Positions 24,766 through 38,500 of a DNA stretch of 64,000 nt are shown piece after piece. Each line of letters starts with the position of its first letter. Positions within the stretch are counted from its first letter, which is position 1. Source of the stretch: Lichenostomus cassidix (taxonomy: Eukaryota; Chordata; Aves; Passeriformes; Meliphagidae). A model generated the notes under the pieces. That model searched no databases. It saw nothing but the letters and a program-made list of their open reading frames with translations, and was not told the origin of the DNA. Position numbers and translations under genes: made by a program. The stretch lies in the NCBI GenBank assembly GCA_008360975.2, contig CM039183.1, positions 38,741,850-38,805,849 on the forward strand, written 5' to 3'.

Positions 24766-27689
24766 AGGATACAAAATAATAATAATCAAAAGGCCCTGAA
24801 GATGCTGATCACTCTAAAGGGGGAATATTTATACTTGAAGCTACTAATAAAAACATCAATCACTGTGTTACAAAGTAAGACTTTTCAGCTATATAACATC
24901 AGTTAATATGATGCTATTTATTATTCTACTTCGTATTTCCATTGTCATTGCATAGAAAGAAAATCTGTTAAACTGATCTACTCTGGATTTATATCAAAAG
25001 GAGATCAGTGTTTGACCAAAGTATGTCAGAAGGGTGCAAAGCCGTGACATGATTGTTTGTATGGCTACCTTTACTCACAGCAAAAATCTACAGGATGACT
25101 TACCTGAGTGAGTTCAGAAGCTTTTGTGGCATCAGGGCCTTAGTGTGCAGGATCAAGGGGCTGAAAAATTGTCTTCTTGCCAGAAGCAATATAGTCCACA
25201 AAGAATAAAGTCCACACAGAGTACCAAATCCTTGGAAAGAAATTGTGTGGCACGTGCCAAAGCCTTTTCAGCAACAAAGATTTAATTCTGTAACACAGAA
25301 AACAGGGATTAGTGTGACCTTCCACACCTCCATAAAACAAAGGTTGCCTCTGCACATGTCCAGGCAAAAGCTGAGGAGAGGAAGTCAATGACTCTTGTGA
25401 GGTGTTTCAGAGAAATCGGTTGGAGAAGAGACAGAGCAAAAGCACAGAAGACCAGGAAAGAATAGAATTTGCATTCTGGCCATCAGGACGCAATCTTTTT
25501 GTGTTTGTAACATTTGGGATTTGGTCAAGATACAATCCTTTTCTGTCTTGAGCCAAAATCCCAAAACGTTTGGATCCCAAAAGCAAGAGCAAGACTATTA
25601 AAGGTTTGCACCAATCTGTTCAACTGTAAACCCTATAAAACATAACTTTGCTGTGCAGCCTGCAGGACCTGTGTCCCCCTTCAGGCGGCTGTCCCTTGGC
25701 AGGGAGGGTGCCTGCTGGTAGATCAGGGCAAGCTTGCTAAGAGGGGTAAGCTGACCTACCTTACAGATGGGGACAAATCGTCAGATAACTGAGGTGGTCA
25801 TTGGTTTCTGTGCTTCATGTACAGCTGATATCAAGTGAAGGACTGTGCAGTCTTTTCAATAAAGGTGGCTTTCCTGTTATGGGACAAATTATGAATGATT
25901 TGCCTTCACAGGTCAATGTTGAACTGGAGGAGAAGAGACAAGAGAGTATTTTGACTATTTGGAAATGTAAGGCCAAAAGTTGGACTTTGAATTTCAGTTT
26001 CCTAGGTATATCTATGATGTCTCTCATGTGGGGAAAAAAAAAAGAACCATTTCTAGTGTACTTTAGAAACTGAGTTTGTTTTCCTTGAGCTGTACTTGAT
26101 CCTTTCTGAGATTAACCTCAGAAGCTGCCTGTTCTGAGCATGGCAAGCCTGAAGGGACTCTGGGTGACCATTAGGATTCTGGCTGACACCAGAGTGACCC
26201 TTAGCATTGTGGCCTCTGAGTTTTAAGAGCACTCTGGCCTCAGTGTCCCATTTTGCAGCAGGGGAACTCAAGCAGTGCTGTTCTTGGGACAACAAACATA
26301 CAAAGCCTTGTTCCTGTAAGCCGATTCCTGGTTCATCCTCACACAACGATGAGCTCCCAGGAAAGCAGATTACACAGAGTGTCCAATTTAGGGGGGACTG
26401 TATATTATGCTGTATAGCTCTTAACATCCTTGGACATTGTGTTTTGATGAAGTGTACATTTTAGGGACTTGACAGGGAATGAGAAAGAAAGGGATAATCC
26501 GTCCCTATTGAAAAGACAAAAGGGGAAATGTGGGAAGTATTCCAACTCTCTGCCACAAAAATACCTTAATATATTAGTCATCTGAGTGATTGCAACATGT
26601 TCTGACAGTTCTAATGCCAAATATGTGACTGAAACACCAAGGAAAACCAGGTGTCCATAGTCTTTTCAGCAATGAGTAACACCTCAGATATATTCTTTGA
26701 CAAAGCCCATTTTGTGGTAGATAGTCTGGGGTTCAAATGTTTACAAACCCAATCTCTGACTTTATCTGCAGTCTGGGCAGTATTTGTGGGTCTTAACAGA
26801 GGCTGCATTTCTGGAGTGGTACAGAAAGCCTCAGCCTCAGTGCTGGGAAAGTAAATGTGAGGGTGCCTTCACTGAAAGCAACTCCACATAAATAAGAGGT
26901 TTTCTTAGTGCTGTGGGCAGGTCTGATCCATCTCTGAAGTTGGGACTGTGTTACATGAAGTAGTTCATGCTTTCAAATAAATGGTCTGATCAGAGGAAAA
27001 GGAGGAACAATCTTCCATTTAATCTGTTCCTGCCCAGTGTATTTCAGATTTCTTTTTTTATGTGTGGTATGGACAGATACAAACAAAAACAAAGAAAAAA
27101 CACCAAAACCAACCCCCCCAAAAAAAAAAAACGAGAGGTGTGTGGCAACTGGATATTATTCTTCACTTAAATTATGCAAAGCATATTGCAAAGGTGAGAA
27201 AATGCTCCTTTCCCCTGTTCTCAAAAACGTAAAAGGTATAAAGCCAGGACAAAAGTCCTGCAGGTGGCTGAAGGGAGTGATGGAAGAGGTGGGAATGTAG
27301 TCCCTATGTTCTCTGTGTCTCAGTTTGCTCCCCCACTAAGTGTTGGAGTCTTGTTCTGTGCCAAAGGATGGAACTTTGGAAAAGACACCAAAGTACGTAG
27401 CATTATGAGAAGTGATCACAAATATCTTTGTAATGTTAGACATAGTTCTTGCTTAGAGACAACTGATTTATCAGAGGAGTTCATGCTCACTATCTTGAAT
27501 CTTCTCTTCTTTTAAGCATTTTGAGTTGTCAGTAAAACACTTAAGTACACATTCATATGCTGGCTGTGGGGAGCTACAGATGTTAAACCAAAAAAGACAA
27601 TGAAATATTCTGGGTTTGACTTTTTCCCTATAAAAGGACCCTAAACATCATCCAGTTACTTGCATAGTGATTTCAGTAACTTCTCTTTG
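24766..27689. other. Unique non-coding sequence
   Basis: No gene seen. A/C-rich simple sequence lies at about 27,078-27,132. A CCCATTTTGCAGCAGGGGAA segment at 26,248 could be another very degraded MIR but is too short to call. Overlapping frames of up to 124 codons at 26.05-26.46 kb on both strands show no recognisable domain. Confidence 0.5.
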
Positions 27690-28160
27690 GTTAATGCAAG
27701 TTTGATCCCCACCTGAAGATGTCAAATATGCAGGAGTTGATATATCCTTTGGTAGTTTATTCCATGCATTTGTGTCCCTTACCAGAGAGACTAGGGATGA
27801 GCCTGGTAAGAGGAAAGACTGAAAAAAAGGTTTATTTATACCTAACTGCATAAAATTTTAATGTTTGTCCATTTACTCTAGAAGTTTTTTAGCTTCTCAT
27901 TTATCAAAGGAAAATAATTTCGCTATACTTTTTCAAATAAATTCTTCATGTTTGTCCTTTTATCTGAACTTCCTTGTTCTAAGCAAGTTGGTCTTCATTT
28001 TCCCAGTGTAACACATTTTCCCTGGCCAGCTGAAAACTTTTCTGGCTCCTTTCTGCCTCTTTTCCAATTTTCAGGTATCTTTTTTAAAAACTTGGATAAT
28101 AGATTTGACTACACTATCCCAGTATTTGTCTTGCCAATCCCATATTCTCAAAAAAATTGT
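27690..28160 (-). repeat. Old CR1-type LINE relic, ORF2 end and 3' region
   Basis: The plus strand carries GTTGATATATCCTTTGGTAG, TTTATTCCATGCATTTGTG and, further on, TTTCTGCCTCTTTTCCAATT, then ATCTTTTTTAAAAACTTGGA, ACTATCCCAGTATTTGTCTT and GCCAATCCCAT. This order matches the reverse complement of the last part of old sauropsid CR1 ORF2 (in the sense direction: the CAGTATTCCAG-type box, the AATTGGAGAGG box, then the ATGGAATAAACT..AGGATATATCA tail). All frames are broken. It is an old, inert insertion with sense on the minus strand. Confidence 0.5.
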
Positions 28161-31100
28161 TCGTCTGCTCACTCCTCTGTTCAGACACTCCTCTCTTCTT
28201 GTATAGGGTGAAGAACAATGGAAGTGAAAGTGACAATTTTTTAGCTCCAAATATAGCTAACTGTTTGGAATTCTGTGGTGTGGATTTTTCAAAGTAGAAA
28301 ATACAGTAGATAAGCAAAGGAAACAAGAAAAGAGCCTGAAAATAGCCAACTGTTCTAGAATAGCTCCAAGAATAGCTTGTTTCCCATATCTCTAAACCTA
28401 TTCTTAGGCTAGTCATTTACTGCATGAACTCTTAGTGTACTTCTCTTGAGAATGTCTCAGTTAAGGAGTTCTAAGTGAAGTTTGGATAAAACAGTCTGCC
28501 CCTGTTGCAGCTCTGTGCTTTCTATGTCTGTATCTCATTGGGATTTCTACGCCAGTGCATGTCATGGCACAGCTGCTGGTTGTTCCAGTTATCCAATCTT
28601 TCATCTTACCACTGTTCTGTGAAGTAAATGGGTGGAGTTTTCCCTTTCATTTGGAGGAGATGTTGAGCCATGTGTCTGTATTAATTTTACAACATCACAT
28701 AAAACTAAACATTATTATTTCATCACACTTACAGTGATCCACCTATATTACCCTTCTAAGTGTGAATAACAAAGAATTCAACTTTAGGATTAGAAACAAC
28801 AGCTACAAGCAGATGTTTGAAGACATATTTTAAAAAGCTGGATTTCTTCTGTCTAAAAATAAGACTGGCCAATTTGATATTGATCAGCCAGACTTCCAGC
28901 AGAAATTTTGGAGAACCCTTGAGACTCAGGTAATTTCATTGAGATGCCTAAAGAGAAGCTGAGATCTTCTGAGTCAATAAATCTCAGAAACAATGAAGAG
29001 AACATTTCATTACCGAATTAAAAGTGGGGTAAAACAAAGATGATTTATGAAAAGACATCAGAAGGCAAAAAAATTCTTAAGTCTTCAAAAGGAAAAATTC
29101 TGGTTTCTGAAATACATACCCAATTATAAATTCTTAGTTTGATAAAAGTAGAGCGGATTTTTTATAATCAGCTGGTGAACCATCCCTGCTCCCACTGTGG
29201 TCAATAGAAAAGACTTCAGGGAAAATTAAAACTGGAGTCATTTTAATTGCCCCACAGTTTATATATATATGCACATTCTTTCTTTTTTTCAGATGGTTTT
29301 CAAGGCTGGGCAAAGCCTTATAGTTCCAATAAAGTCAAATCAATCAAGGAGTTCTATCCATCTTTTCTTCTCTCAATTTTACTGATTCTTTGTGGACTCC
29401 CTAGCTATTTTTGCTCTAGAGCAGGAGAATGAGGGCTAGTGTTTATTACACTCTGTAGTGGGAGTGATGGCAGCTGTTGATGATAATTTTTCATTAACTG
29501 TTAAGTAAAGCCAATAAATATTATAATACCCCATGCAATGGCAGATGGTGAGCTGCAGAAAGACTTTCTACCTCAACCAGTGTTCATCTTCACTTTGAAA
29601 TATCATTTAAAAAGAAAAGAGTTTTAAAAAGAACTACCTCTTCAGCTGCCTTATTCCCACATAACTTTTATGTGTCTGGAAATGTAGTCCAAATACAAAC
29701 TGCTAGCATAAAACAGACTGTTTCCAATAAAAAGGAAAGTATCCCTTTCCATTTACACATTGACTCCTACCTACAGTGCAGTTTCTATCCTATTTTATGC
29801 TCTTTTCCTTCACAGAATTGAGTGGGTGCCTATGCCTGGAATAAAGAACCAGCCCATGCTGAAGCTCAAACTTTTACAGCTTTCTATTCCAGAATCAGCA
29901 GTGTAGGTTAGGGTAGAAATGCTCTTTCCACAATGTTCTTCATGTCCCTTTTGGCAATTCTCCTGAAAATTTGCTCATGTTCCTGGTGAGTTATCTTTAT
30001 GCTCTGGTTACACCACAGGCAAAAAGATGATCTCACACAGAGAAGTCTAAGCCTGACTGTTTGAAGTGAAATACCTGAAGTAGAAAAGCAATATTTGATT
30101 CTTGAATGTCAGTGATATTAACCTCCAAGAAAATGTCTCTTTTTATAACAGCATTGGTTTCTATAAGATCTATGAATACTGGCAGAAAGTTCTTGCTGGT
30201 ATCAACAACTGCATTGCTTTGGATACTGTCACATGGATATTGTGCAGGATCTAGGGAGTTGTTGTAAATGGTTTCCTAGGCATTTTGTAGTGTCTTGCAT
30301 ATCTAATGGTGCTTGCGCTCTTCTAGCATTGTAGTTTTTATTTTGAAGAAAAAAGAATATTAATAATAGATTGGACTAGAGTACTAAACCTTTAAGTAGT
30401 TCCTGAGCTTGCTAGAGGTCCCTGCTGTATTCTGAGTCGGGAGCTAGTGAAAACAGCAGTGCAAGTTGAGGCCCTCCCTGCCAGTAAATAGGTTATCTGA
30501 TGCCTGAAGCATCAGTGCAGTTTCTGTATGATCTTGCTGTTATAGAGTGAGAGTGATGCAGCACCATATTTCCAAGTGAATGCATGAACTTTGTGAGTCA
30601 TAGCCACGCTCTGAAGGGAGGGACAAAAACTTCTTTTTGGTTTATCTGTTCTGCTGTGACTGGAAAGCTACAGCAAAACAATAAAAATATAAAGTTAAGG
30701 TCTGGTAAATCAATATATCTGGTAAATCATAAACTCTTCTTATTTATTATTTTCTATGAGGGAAGTTAATGAGAAATCTGAAGGGAGTTTTCCACGGGGA
30801 GATTGCAATGCATATTTTCCATTCCAAGTGGTTGCAGCATCACTGAGAGCACAATGGTGCCTGCCTTTGCATGTAATTGAAAACAAAGTATCTGCAATCC
30901 CAAACCAAAAGGGACCTCACGCAGACACTTAAAACATCTCTTTGGGAGCTACCTATGCTGCACAGGCAAGTGTTTATGAGCATCTGCATTCAACCATCAG
31001 ATCTGTGACTGCAGCCCAGGGCACTGTAGAGGTGGCTCTGAAATGTAGTCCTTGTACCCGGATCGGAGAACAGCCCAGGCTGTAGGAGGTTCCCATCTTT

Positions 31101-31639
31101 GATTCAAATCTAGACTTCTCACTCTTTTTAAACTGAAGAAACACCAACCTCCTATGTAAAGAACTCCTTACAGCTGGCACTGGTGGAATGGATCTTAGGG
31201 AACAATTACTCTCCTCTGCAGTGGCATTGCTTCCTTCCCCTGTGGAGCTTGTGGTCTCCTCCTCACGGGGAGCTTCTCAGTTAAACCTAGGAAATAGCAA
31301 CAGACCCCCTCAGCAGGTGCAGCAGCTCTCCCAGCCTCTTTCAAGTGTCCAGCCCCCCACCAGAGGAGCAGCTCACACCGACCAGGCATGTGAAGCCAGA
31401 GGATGCTCCAGTTCCTGTCAGTGCAGCCATCCTCTCACAGCTCTCCGGCGTGTGGAAGGAGGTGTGCAGCTCTGAGCCCGTGCAGAGCTCTGGGCTTTGT
31501 GAAGTGCCTCAGCACAATTCCTCCTCCGTGGCTTTTGATTTGGCTGGGAGTGATGGGGGGAAGGGGAAGGTGCTGCCCCTTCTTTTGTGTCCTCAGCTGG
31601 GGACTTCCAGCGTGTCATTTTCCTCTGCACATCTTAAGT
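28161..31639. other. Unique non-coding sequence
   Basis: No supported gene. A 17-bp period repeat with TCTGGTAAATCA at 30,701 and 30,718 is visible. Segment 31,190-31,640 is more GC-rich and has overlapping open frames of 95, 112 and 208 codons in different frames. They have no recognisable domain and no consistent start context, so they are not called as genes. Confidence 0.5.
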
Positions 31640-32464
31640 GTCGAATCAGGATCAATTATGATAGCATACTATGTAAATATTAAAGACAATTGCAGAGCTT
31701 TAATTAAAGCGAACTCTGTTTCTTTTTCCCCCTCCCTCCCTCACTCCTCTCGACTTAGTCAGGAACACAATAAACATAATCAGCTGCCCCAAATTATGCA
31801 TGCATTAGCCCGTGAGATTCAGCAGGGCCAGGCTTCTCAAGGACAAAGAAATACACTGAGCTCCAGCACCTCACTTTGTTTTCTCCAGCCATCTTTTGTG
31901 GTGTGTCATGGGAAAAATTCTAATGAGTCTCTCCGTGCTGCTGGAGAAATTCCTGTCAGGCACAAGCCAGTTGCTCTCTTTCTATTCTTTATTTTCCAGA
32001 TACGAATTTGCTGTTACTTTGCCCTCTGATGAAGATGGAAACTTACATCAGGATTGACTGGGCTAGCACTCACTGATTACAATCTGTAACCATTTTGTTT
32101 TTCTGGAGTTGATTTTCCACCCTTCTCACACAACTTGAATCTTTTTGGCACTGCAGCACATTGACGAACACGTCTGCATCTACAAAACAGTTTCTCTGCA
32201 TCTACTGTCATTGTGCATGGACTTCGATTGTGTTTGTCACATAATAATTTTTAAAATATTTTATCAAGCTGAGGTTGTGGTACAAAGTCTTCTGCTTCTA
32301 GGGGAGTTTCTGGCACAGTGGAGATGCAGAATTTGCTAGCTCTCCCTCCCTCCAAATCTTCCAGCTAGCAAAAATGCTCAAATTAGCAAATTAGCTTCAG
32401 GAGGGAGATGCACACTGTCCTTCAGACTTATCTTAAGCAGGGGAGGCTGCACACTGACGCAGGC
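31640..32464. other. AT-rich, CNE-like non-coding segment
   Basis: No gene supported. Segment 31,650-31,820 holds several homeodomain-like motifs (TAATTA near 31,702, AAATTATGCATGCATTAGCC at 31,791-31,810). Segment 32,060-32,400 continues with similar composition, including CAAATTAGCAAATTAGC near 32,376. This texture is typical of vertebrate developmental enhancers, but conservation cannot be measured from one sequence. Confidence 0.35.
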
Positions 32465-32519
32465 TTTTTTCTTTTTCTTTTTCTTTTTCTTTTTCTTTTT
32501 CTTTTTCTTTTTTTTTTTT
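32465..32519 (+). repeat. (CTTTTT)n microsatellite
   Basis: C occurs every sixth base from 32,471 for about seven units of CTTTTT, ending in a pure T run to about 32,519. It is a pure pyrimidine tract on the plus strand and likely length-variable between individuals. Confidence 0.95.
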
Positions 32520-35500
32520 AATCTGTGTGCTGCGGATTTGAAGGCAAAATTATTTTAATCCCTGGGTTTGGGGTCTTTCTTCTGTGACCCGCACGGCTCT
32601 GCTTTGTGCTCCCTGATAGTTTCAAAGGCGAGCATGCTTCAGATTAGCATGGTTCTGCGGGTGTAAACAAATGAATTGTTTCCTGACGCCAGGTTCAGAA
32701 CTGGCTGTGTACCTGTAGGGAAAGGAGGGATGGGGTGGTCGAGGAGAGGGGTCAGCTGGGGAGTGTGGCCATGGTGTCCTGCTGGGGGAGAGGCTGAGCT
32801 GCCAGAGCCACCTGGAAAAGCAGGAGCTGATGCTTTGGGCTCTGTGCGTAACATCCTCAAGCTGGGCTGTCGTTTTGAGCATGTGCTGCATGGTTGTGGC
32901 AGGAAGCTGCTCTGAACAAATGGCTGTGGGTGTTCTTGTTTGCTCATTGACAGAATAATAACTTGCTGCTCTTTGTATTAGGGGAAAAAGCCCTGCAAAT
33001 GCAGCTTTCTGGAAATATTTGTGCTTATTTATGTTAGTGTGTCAGTCTGGATTTAAGAAGGCAAAACAAAAATAGAAATTTCTCCTGGTCTCTGGCTGGC
33101 TTGCTCACCAGTCACATGGAGTTTAACAATAGTCAGACTCAGTGTGTGCTCAGTCTGGGAAAGCACCAACAGGAAATGAGGATGTAATCTGAAGCATGAC
33201 ATCATCCCATCAGGAGAACCAGCACCCCTGCTTTATTTCTCCAGATCAAAGACAGATATTTACATATCTAAATTGAAGCTGTTTGCCATGATAAGAATTA
33301 AATCGATACCATTTAACACCCCATCTAACACATTATCCACTATTTTTTTAGAAAATAAATACCTTGGCTTTGTTTTGACCTTTGTGTGATTCCATGAGGA
33401 AGCTGTTCCTCTACCACAGCCCCCTGCCCACGGGTGATGAAGGTAGGAATTCTCCTCCTCTGAGTGCAGGGAGCCATCCGAGAGCTGGAGCCCTGCAAGA
33501 GATCACATCAGGAAGGCAATCCAGCTCTGGAGCAGCTCAAGGCAGGAGGGGAAAAACATCTTTGTTTGCCATCTATGCAAATCGATTTGCTTGTGCCCAC
33601 CAAGGGACATTCAGAGGGGCTCCCCAGGCAAAGCTGAGAATTTGATATCCTATTTCCATTGTTGCAATACAGTTTCCCAAGGTCAGCTAGGTGTCAGGTG
33701 TGTCCCCAGTTTGGGACACAATATTTACTTTATTTACCTATCTGACAACAAAATCTAAAGGTGCCTAGGCCCTATGGGGATTCTAAGTGATGTAGATGTG
33801 GCTTACTAATTATTTCCTGCTAATGCTATTGTTTTTTTTCTAGGTAAGGCACAATCTTTGTTTTTTTACTGCCTCAAGCGTGCAACAATATACTATGAAT
33901 ATACTAATTACTGATAGCCAATGAATTTTTTTTTGGCTGAAGTGGAGTGAATTTTAGTTGCATCTTAATTCCCAATTTTCTGAGCTCATAAAATCTGTGT
34001 TCAGTAGGATATGTATTGCCCTTCCTTTGCAATAATATACCAAGGTGTATTACATCTCTCATCAGAAAATACTAGCAAATGAGAACAAATGAAGAAATTT
34101 CAATCAGAAGTTAATTGAATCCTTAAAATTAGGGAGACTAAGATGATTTTTAAAATAGCACGAGTAAGAAATTTTGTATTAATTTACCTGACACGTGACT
34201 TTCTTCCTCTTAAGCCTAGAACAAATAAAAATACAATAGCTACTAAGTCTTTTGACAATCTCATCTCCATGTTTTAAGGATCTGCCATTCAGCATTTACA
34301 TTTAATCTTCTGTTTCAGATTAAAGGTATCCTTTGGTCTGACTGGGTCTGTTTGTTTGAAGTCTTCAGAATTCAGTGGTAAAGAAGAGAAAGAAAGTCTC
34401 AATAATAAAGTTGCCAATGTTCTGCATTTTAGATGTCGGCAATGCCTGCTTGCCTGTTGTGTAATGTATTAAACTGTTATTTGTTTGGGGGTTTAATGCT
34501 TAGCTTTCCCTAGCAGGACTAATGCAATGAAAATCAGAAGGACTTGACTTTGCTGTGATAAGCCAAAATCTCCACTGAAGGAAATGTAATGAATTTCCTG
34601 AATCTCTGGACAAAAGTTACCACAAAAGCTTTAGTACAGTTTCGTTAAAGAAGCTTATTGAAAAATGGCAGTGGAGGATTGTCCAGTGTACTGCTGCACT
34701 ACTAGAAAGCTAACGGGAAGCAGCTGCCTCATAGGGAGATTGCAATAGCACTGCAGGTGTGAAGGGAAACCAGGGGCCTGAGCACTGGGGCTATAGAGAA
34801 GGCAAAAAAAAAATGTTCTCTTATGTGTCCGTCAAAGGAATAAAGACAACAAGAGGTGTGTGACAGCCGAAATCCTCAAAATAGTTTAGTGGTAGGACAA
34901 AGATTATTGAGAAAAAGGCAAAGTAAATGCCATATCTGCATTTAATAGCTTGTATTATGCAGAGAGTCACTGATAGTAAACAATGATGCACCAGATACAA
35001 GTAAAATACTGTGTATATGCAGTAAACATTAACTCTGATATATGGTTAGCAAAATAACTATTAGAAGACATTGTAATTGGCAGAAAACCCTCCAGAGTGG
35101 AGGAAATAGGGTAGCAGAAGGAGTGCAAGAGAGGTGTAATTTTATTGCTGTGATCACAAGGCATAGGCTAGCTGGTGAGGGAAGGAAGAGAGAAAGGAAA
35201 AGTGTCTGAAGTGTTCAAGTAGTTCTTGTTAGGTCCTAACATCAAACCACTATAAAACTAGGGCGAGATGCCCATTTATTCATCAAAGCACTTCCCCTTG
35301 CTGCTACACACTGGTGAGAAAACTATCTAAAGTTAGTGGCACCATCAGAGTTGAGGAATTGTCTTGTTTCTTTTACATTAAAAAAAAAAAAAGGCAGGAG
35401 ACATATCATTAACAGCTCATCTGGTAATAGTCCTAGCATTAGCAAAATTAAGAAAAAAAAGGCAAAGGAAGGAAAGGAAGATGATTCTGCTTCAGAAAGG

Positions 35501-38500
35501 AAATAAGTGTGGGTTTGAGGTTACAGCAAGTGCTGGGCTTTCTGACTTCCAGACAATAGAAGATATGGTCTGGCTAGGAGCCAGGCAAGACATTTTAAAC
35601 AAAAGGCACATTTCAATTGAACTTAAAGTTTAATTTTGCCAAAACTTCATGAAAAAGGAAGCTATTTCTGCAGAATGTAATGGTTTTGGAGAATTGGTAA
35701 ATTTTAACAGCCCCATTTCCCCCATTTTCCCACTCCAATGGCTGCAGTAAGGTTTTAAACCAAAACCACATCCTGAATTATCTGATACTACATCTCACGT
35801 TTTCCTCTACTCAGCTAGAGGCTGATAGTATAATTCCATCACTTTTACTTTTAAGCTGATAGGATTGCAAATAGTATTGTGCCACCAGCCATGGTGAAGT
35901 ACAGCTTGAAGTCACCATGAACCTGGAGTTCTAGGTCTGGTCTGCCTTTAAGTTAAGACTTTCTGGTCCTTTTGGACTGTTCACATAGCTATGGTCCAAA
36001 AAAATTACCAATGGCCTCATGCAGAGTTTCATCTTCTTACTGCTTTGAGTTTCTCTATCACAGTAATATAAATGCAAATCATAATGGTTTCTGACTCATG
36101 TGGAGGAGATGTAACACCTGCAGGTTGTGAATTAGTTTTCCTAAGGTTCTGTTGCAGTTTTACAGTACGGGAAGAAAATTTTAGCTCTTCCTTAGACCCC
36201 AAACCACTTTTTTTTCTTTCTCTGTTCTTTCATTTGTCGGTGATCTAAGATCTAGGACTAAAATTAGAGACCTTTCCACCACACATACTACCTGGCTCTG
36301 ACCTGCTTCTATATGATTTTTGTAGATATCATACAAAAGTACAAACCTGTGGACTGCAGACCACTTGCAGTTGGACTGCAAGCCACAAAGGGTGTCTTTT
36401 CTTATCCAGCTAGTTTCATTGTTGGCCAAGCTCTTTAGGTTTCTGGTTCACAAATATACTATATGCATGCTGCATAACCTAGATGAACAGTTGGCTCATC
36501 AATATTTACATGGGAGACCTTTATAAATAACCCATCAGATTTCCACATACAGGTTTGCTAAACTTACACTTATGGCATCCACCACAAGCTCCAAGAGCTT
36601 GCCTTTGTTTTGGAGATGGCTGATGGAGGCGAGTTTGTACACTGGTTGGAGGAAAATAAGATTAAACAACCTTTATTGCCTTTTACATCTGTAAAATCTG
36701 CCTTCAGAATTACTCTGTTGTGTCACTGCTGTGCAGCATGGTTTTCTGCTGCCATTTGACTGTTTGGAACAAATAAAAATGAGCTAGTCAATGAAAAGAC
36801 TCCCTGTGTTTTAATGGTGTCAGTAAAATGAGATCATTATCTTCTGTTGCCATAGAATATCCCCAGCCAGTACCCCAGTTGCTTATTCATAGAGAATAAA
36901 TAATATATTGAATTTATTTCCTGATTTTACTCAAGATGATAAGAGGTCTTCTTTTCCAAATGATTTGCAGGTGATTGTGATCTGTTAATTTTGTTTGTTT
37001 GGTTTTGTTTGGTTGGTTTTTTGGGTTTTTTTGAATGGGAATTGTTAATCCCAGGCTTCCATTCTCCCTTTGGAAGAAGGGATGCAAAGAGCAGCACAGG
37101 TATAAATCTGGAGTGGTTGATTTGAAGGCAGCAGCATTGTGCCACCTGCAATGGAGCCCTGATTCTTGGAGTCTTTTCACTGATGCTGAACTGCAATTTG
37201 TATGTCTGGTATATCATCTTTGCTGTCTCTCTGTCCCTTGTTTTAAACTGATGTGTTAATTCTTGATGACTGCACTAGCACCTCCTGCTGTGTGCAAAGC
37301 TGATCAACCTTGCCTGCCCTTCCTGCTGATTTCTATTTAAAGACTGCTGAGGAACTCAGATGCTTACTGTGGAAATGGGGTGGAGGGAAGGGAAAGAAGG
37401 AAAAACTACGTAAGAGTGACTCTAACCCAGGGAGACCTGTCTCACTCGACTATTCACTGATGAAGAGAGGAGGATCTTTTTTTGTGAAAACTCCTCTGAA
37501 AGCTTCAGGCACTGGGGAGCATGCCCTGAGGGAAGCTGTTGGGAGGACAGTGTCCCTGATGGAGTCACAGTGACTTGACAAGCACTTATCTCAACTTGCT
37601 GAACCTTCTTGTTGACTGTGTTGTGAGTCGAGCTTCATAAGCATCACTGCAAAATGGGGTTTTAAAGAGGGATTAAAACTCTGTAGATGTTCACAGGGAG
37701 CTCCTCAAAGGTAGCCATCTGAAGTGGAAAGAGGAAATGATGTCTCAGGATAATGCCTTCCTCTCCTTGTGTCCCTGTGGCTTTCAGAGCAGAGGCACTT
37801 CACATCTGTCATGTGAAACTGAGGCAGATTCATGTCCTGCAATGCAAAAGGAGTCTGTGGTTTGGAAGACAGAGGAATTAGACCTCCTGACAAGCAGAAT
37901 CACTGGGAAGGGGTGAATGTCACCACAATTTGTCTCAATGAGATCTTTGATGAAGTGGAAGTAATGATAACTTTGACATTTTAAGTAAATCTGCCTGCCC
38001 CAGCAGCATTTCTGCTGATGACAGAGCTCCTTCTCAGAGCAGATATTGTAAACAACAAGCACAGTTAGGTTCTTCAGTGCCATGTGTCTCCCTGAGAACT
38101 TATCCCTTTGGAGCACATGATCCTACACAGCCGGTGTGCACCACAGCAAATAATATTTGGTCTCATGGGCAAAAAAATGAACTTTCAGCTGAAGTAGCTT
38201 TGATCGCTGCTGATTGCTGTGCTCTTAAATGCTGCTTGCCCTAGATCAGAAGCAGCCAACCTTCCAGAGCCTGACAGGCAAGAAAATAAAATGTGTAAAG
38301 TCAGAGAATCATGGGTTTTATAAGGCACTCAATTTAGCATTTGGCAGGTATTTTTACATAAAAACTAACACAGACCTACTATGCAGCACCCAGTATATCT
38401 AACTTACTTTCGCAATTTTAAAAAAAGTCCAAACATGCATTTTAGTATATTCTACTTACTAATCTTAGTAGCATGGCTATGGCTTATTATTTAAGATAGT

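Noticed and set aside
26230..26290. CCCATTTTGCAGCAGGGGAA as a MIR relic
   Set aside because: Only one core box fits; the neighbouring MIR boxes are missing.
31355..31372. CCACCAGAGGAGCAG as a CTCF site
   Set aside because: The first half fits but the GGC core of the CTCF motif is missing.
31188..32029. Overlapping plus-strand frames of 95, 112 and 208 codons in a GC-richer patch
   Set aside because: Three frames open over the same DNA, no domain, and the longest runs into AT-rich CNE-like sequence. GC content alone explains the lack of stops.
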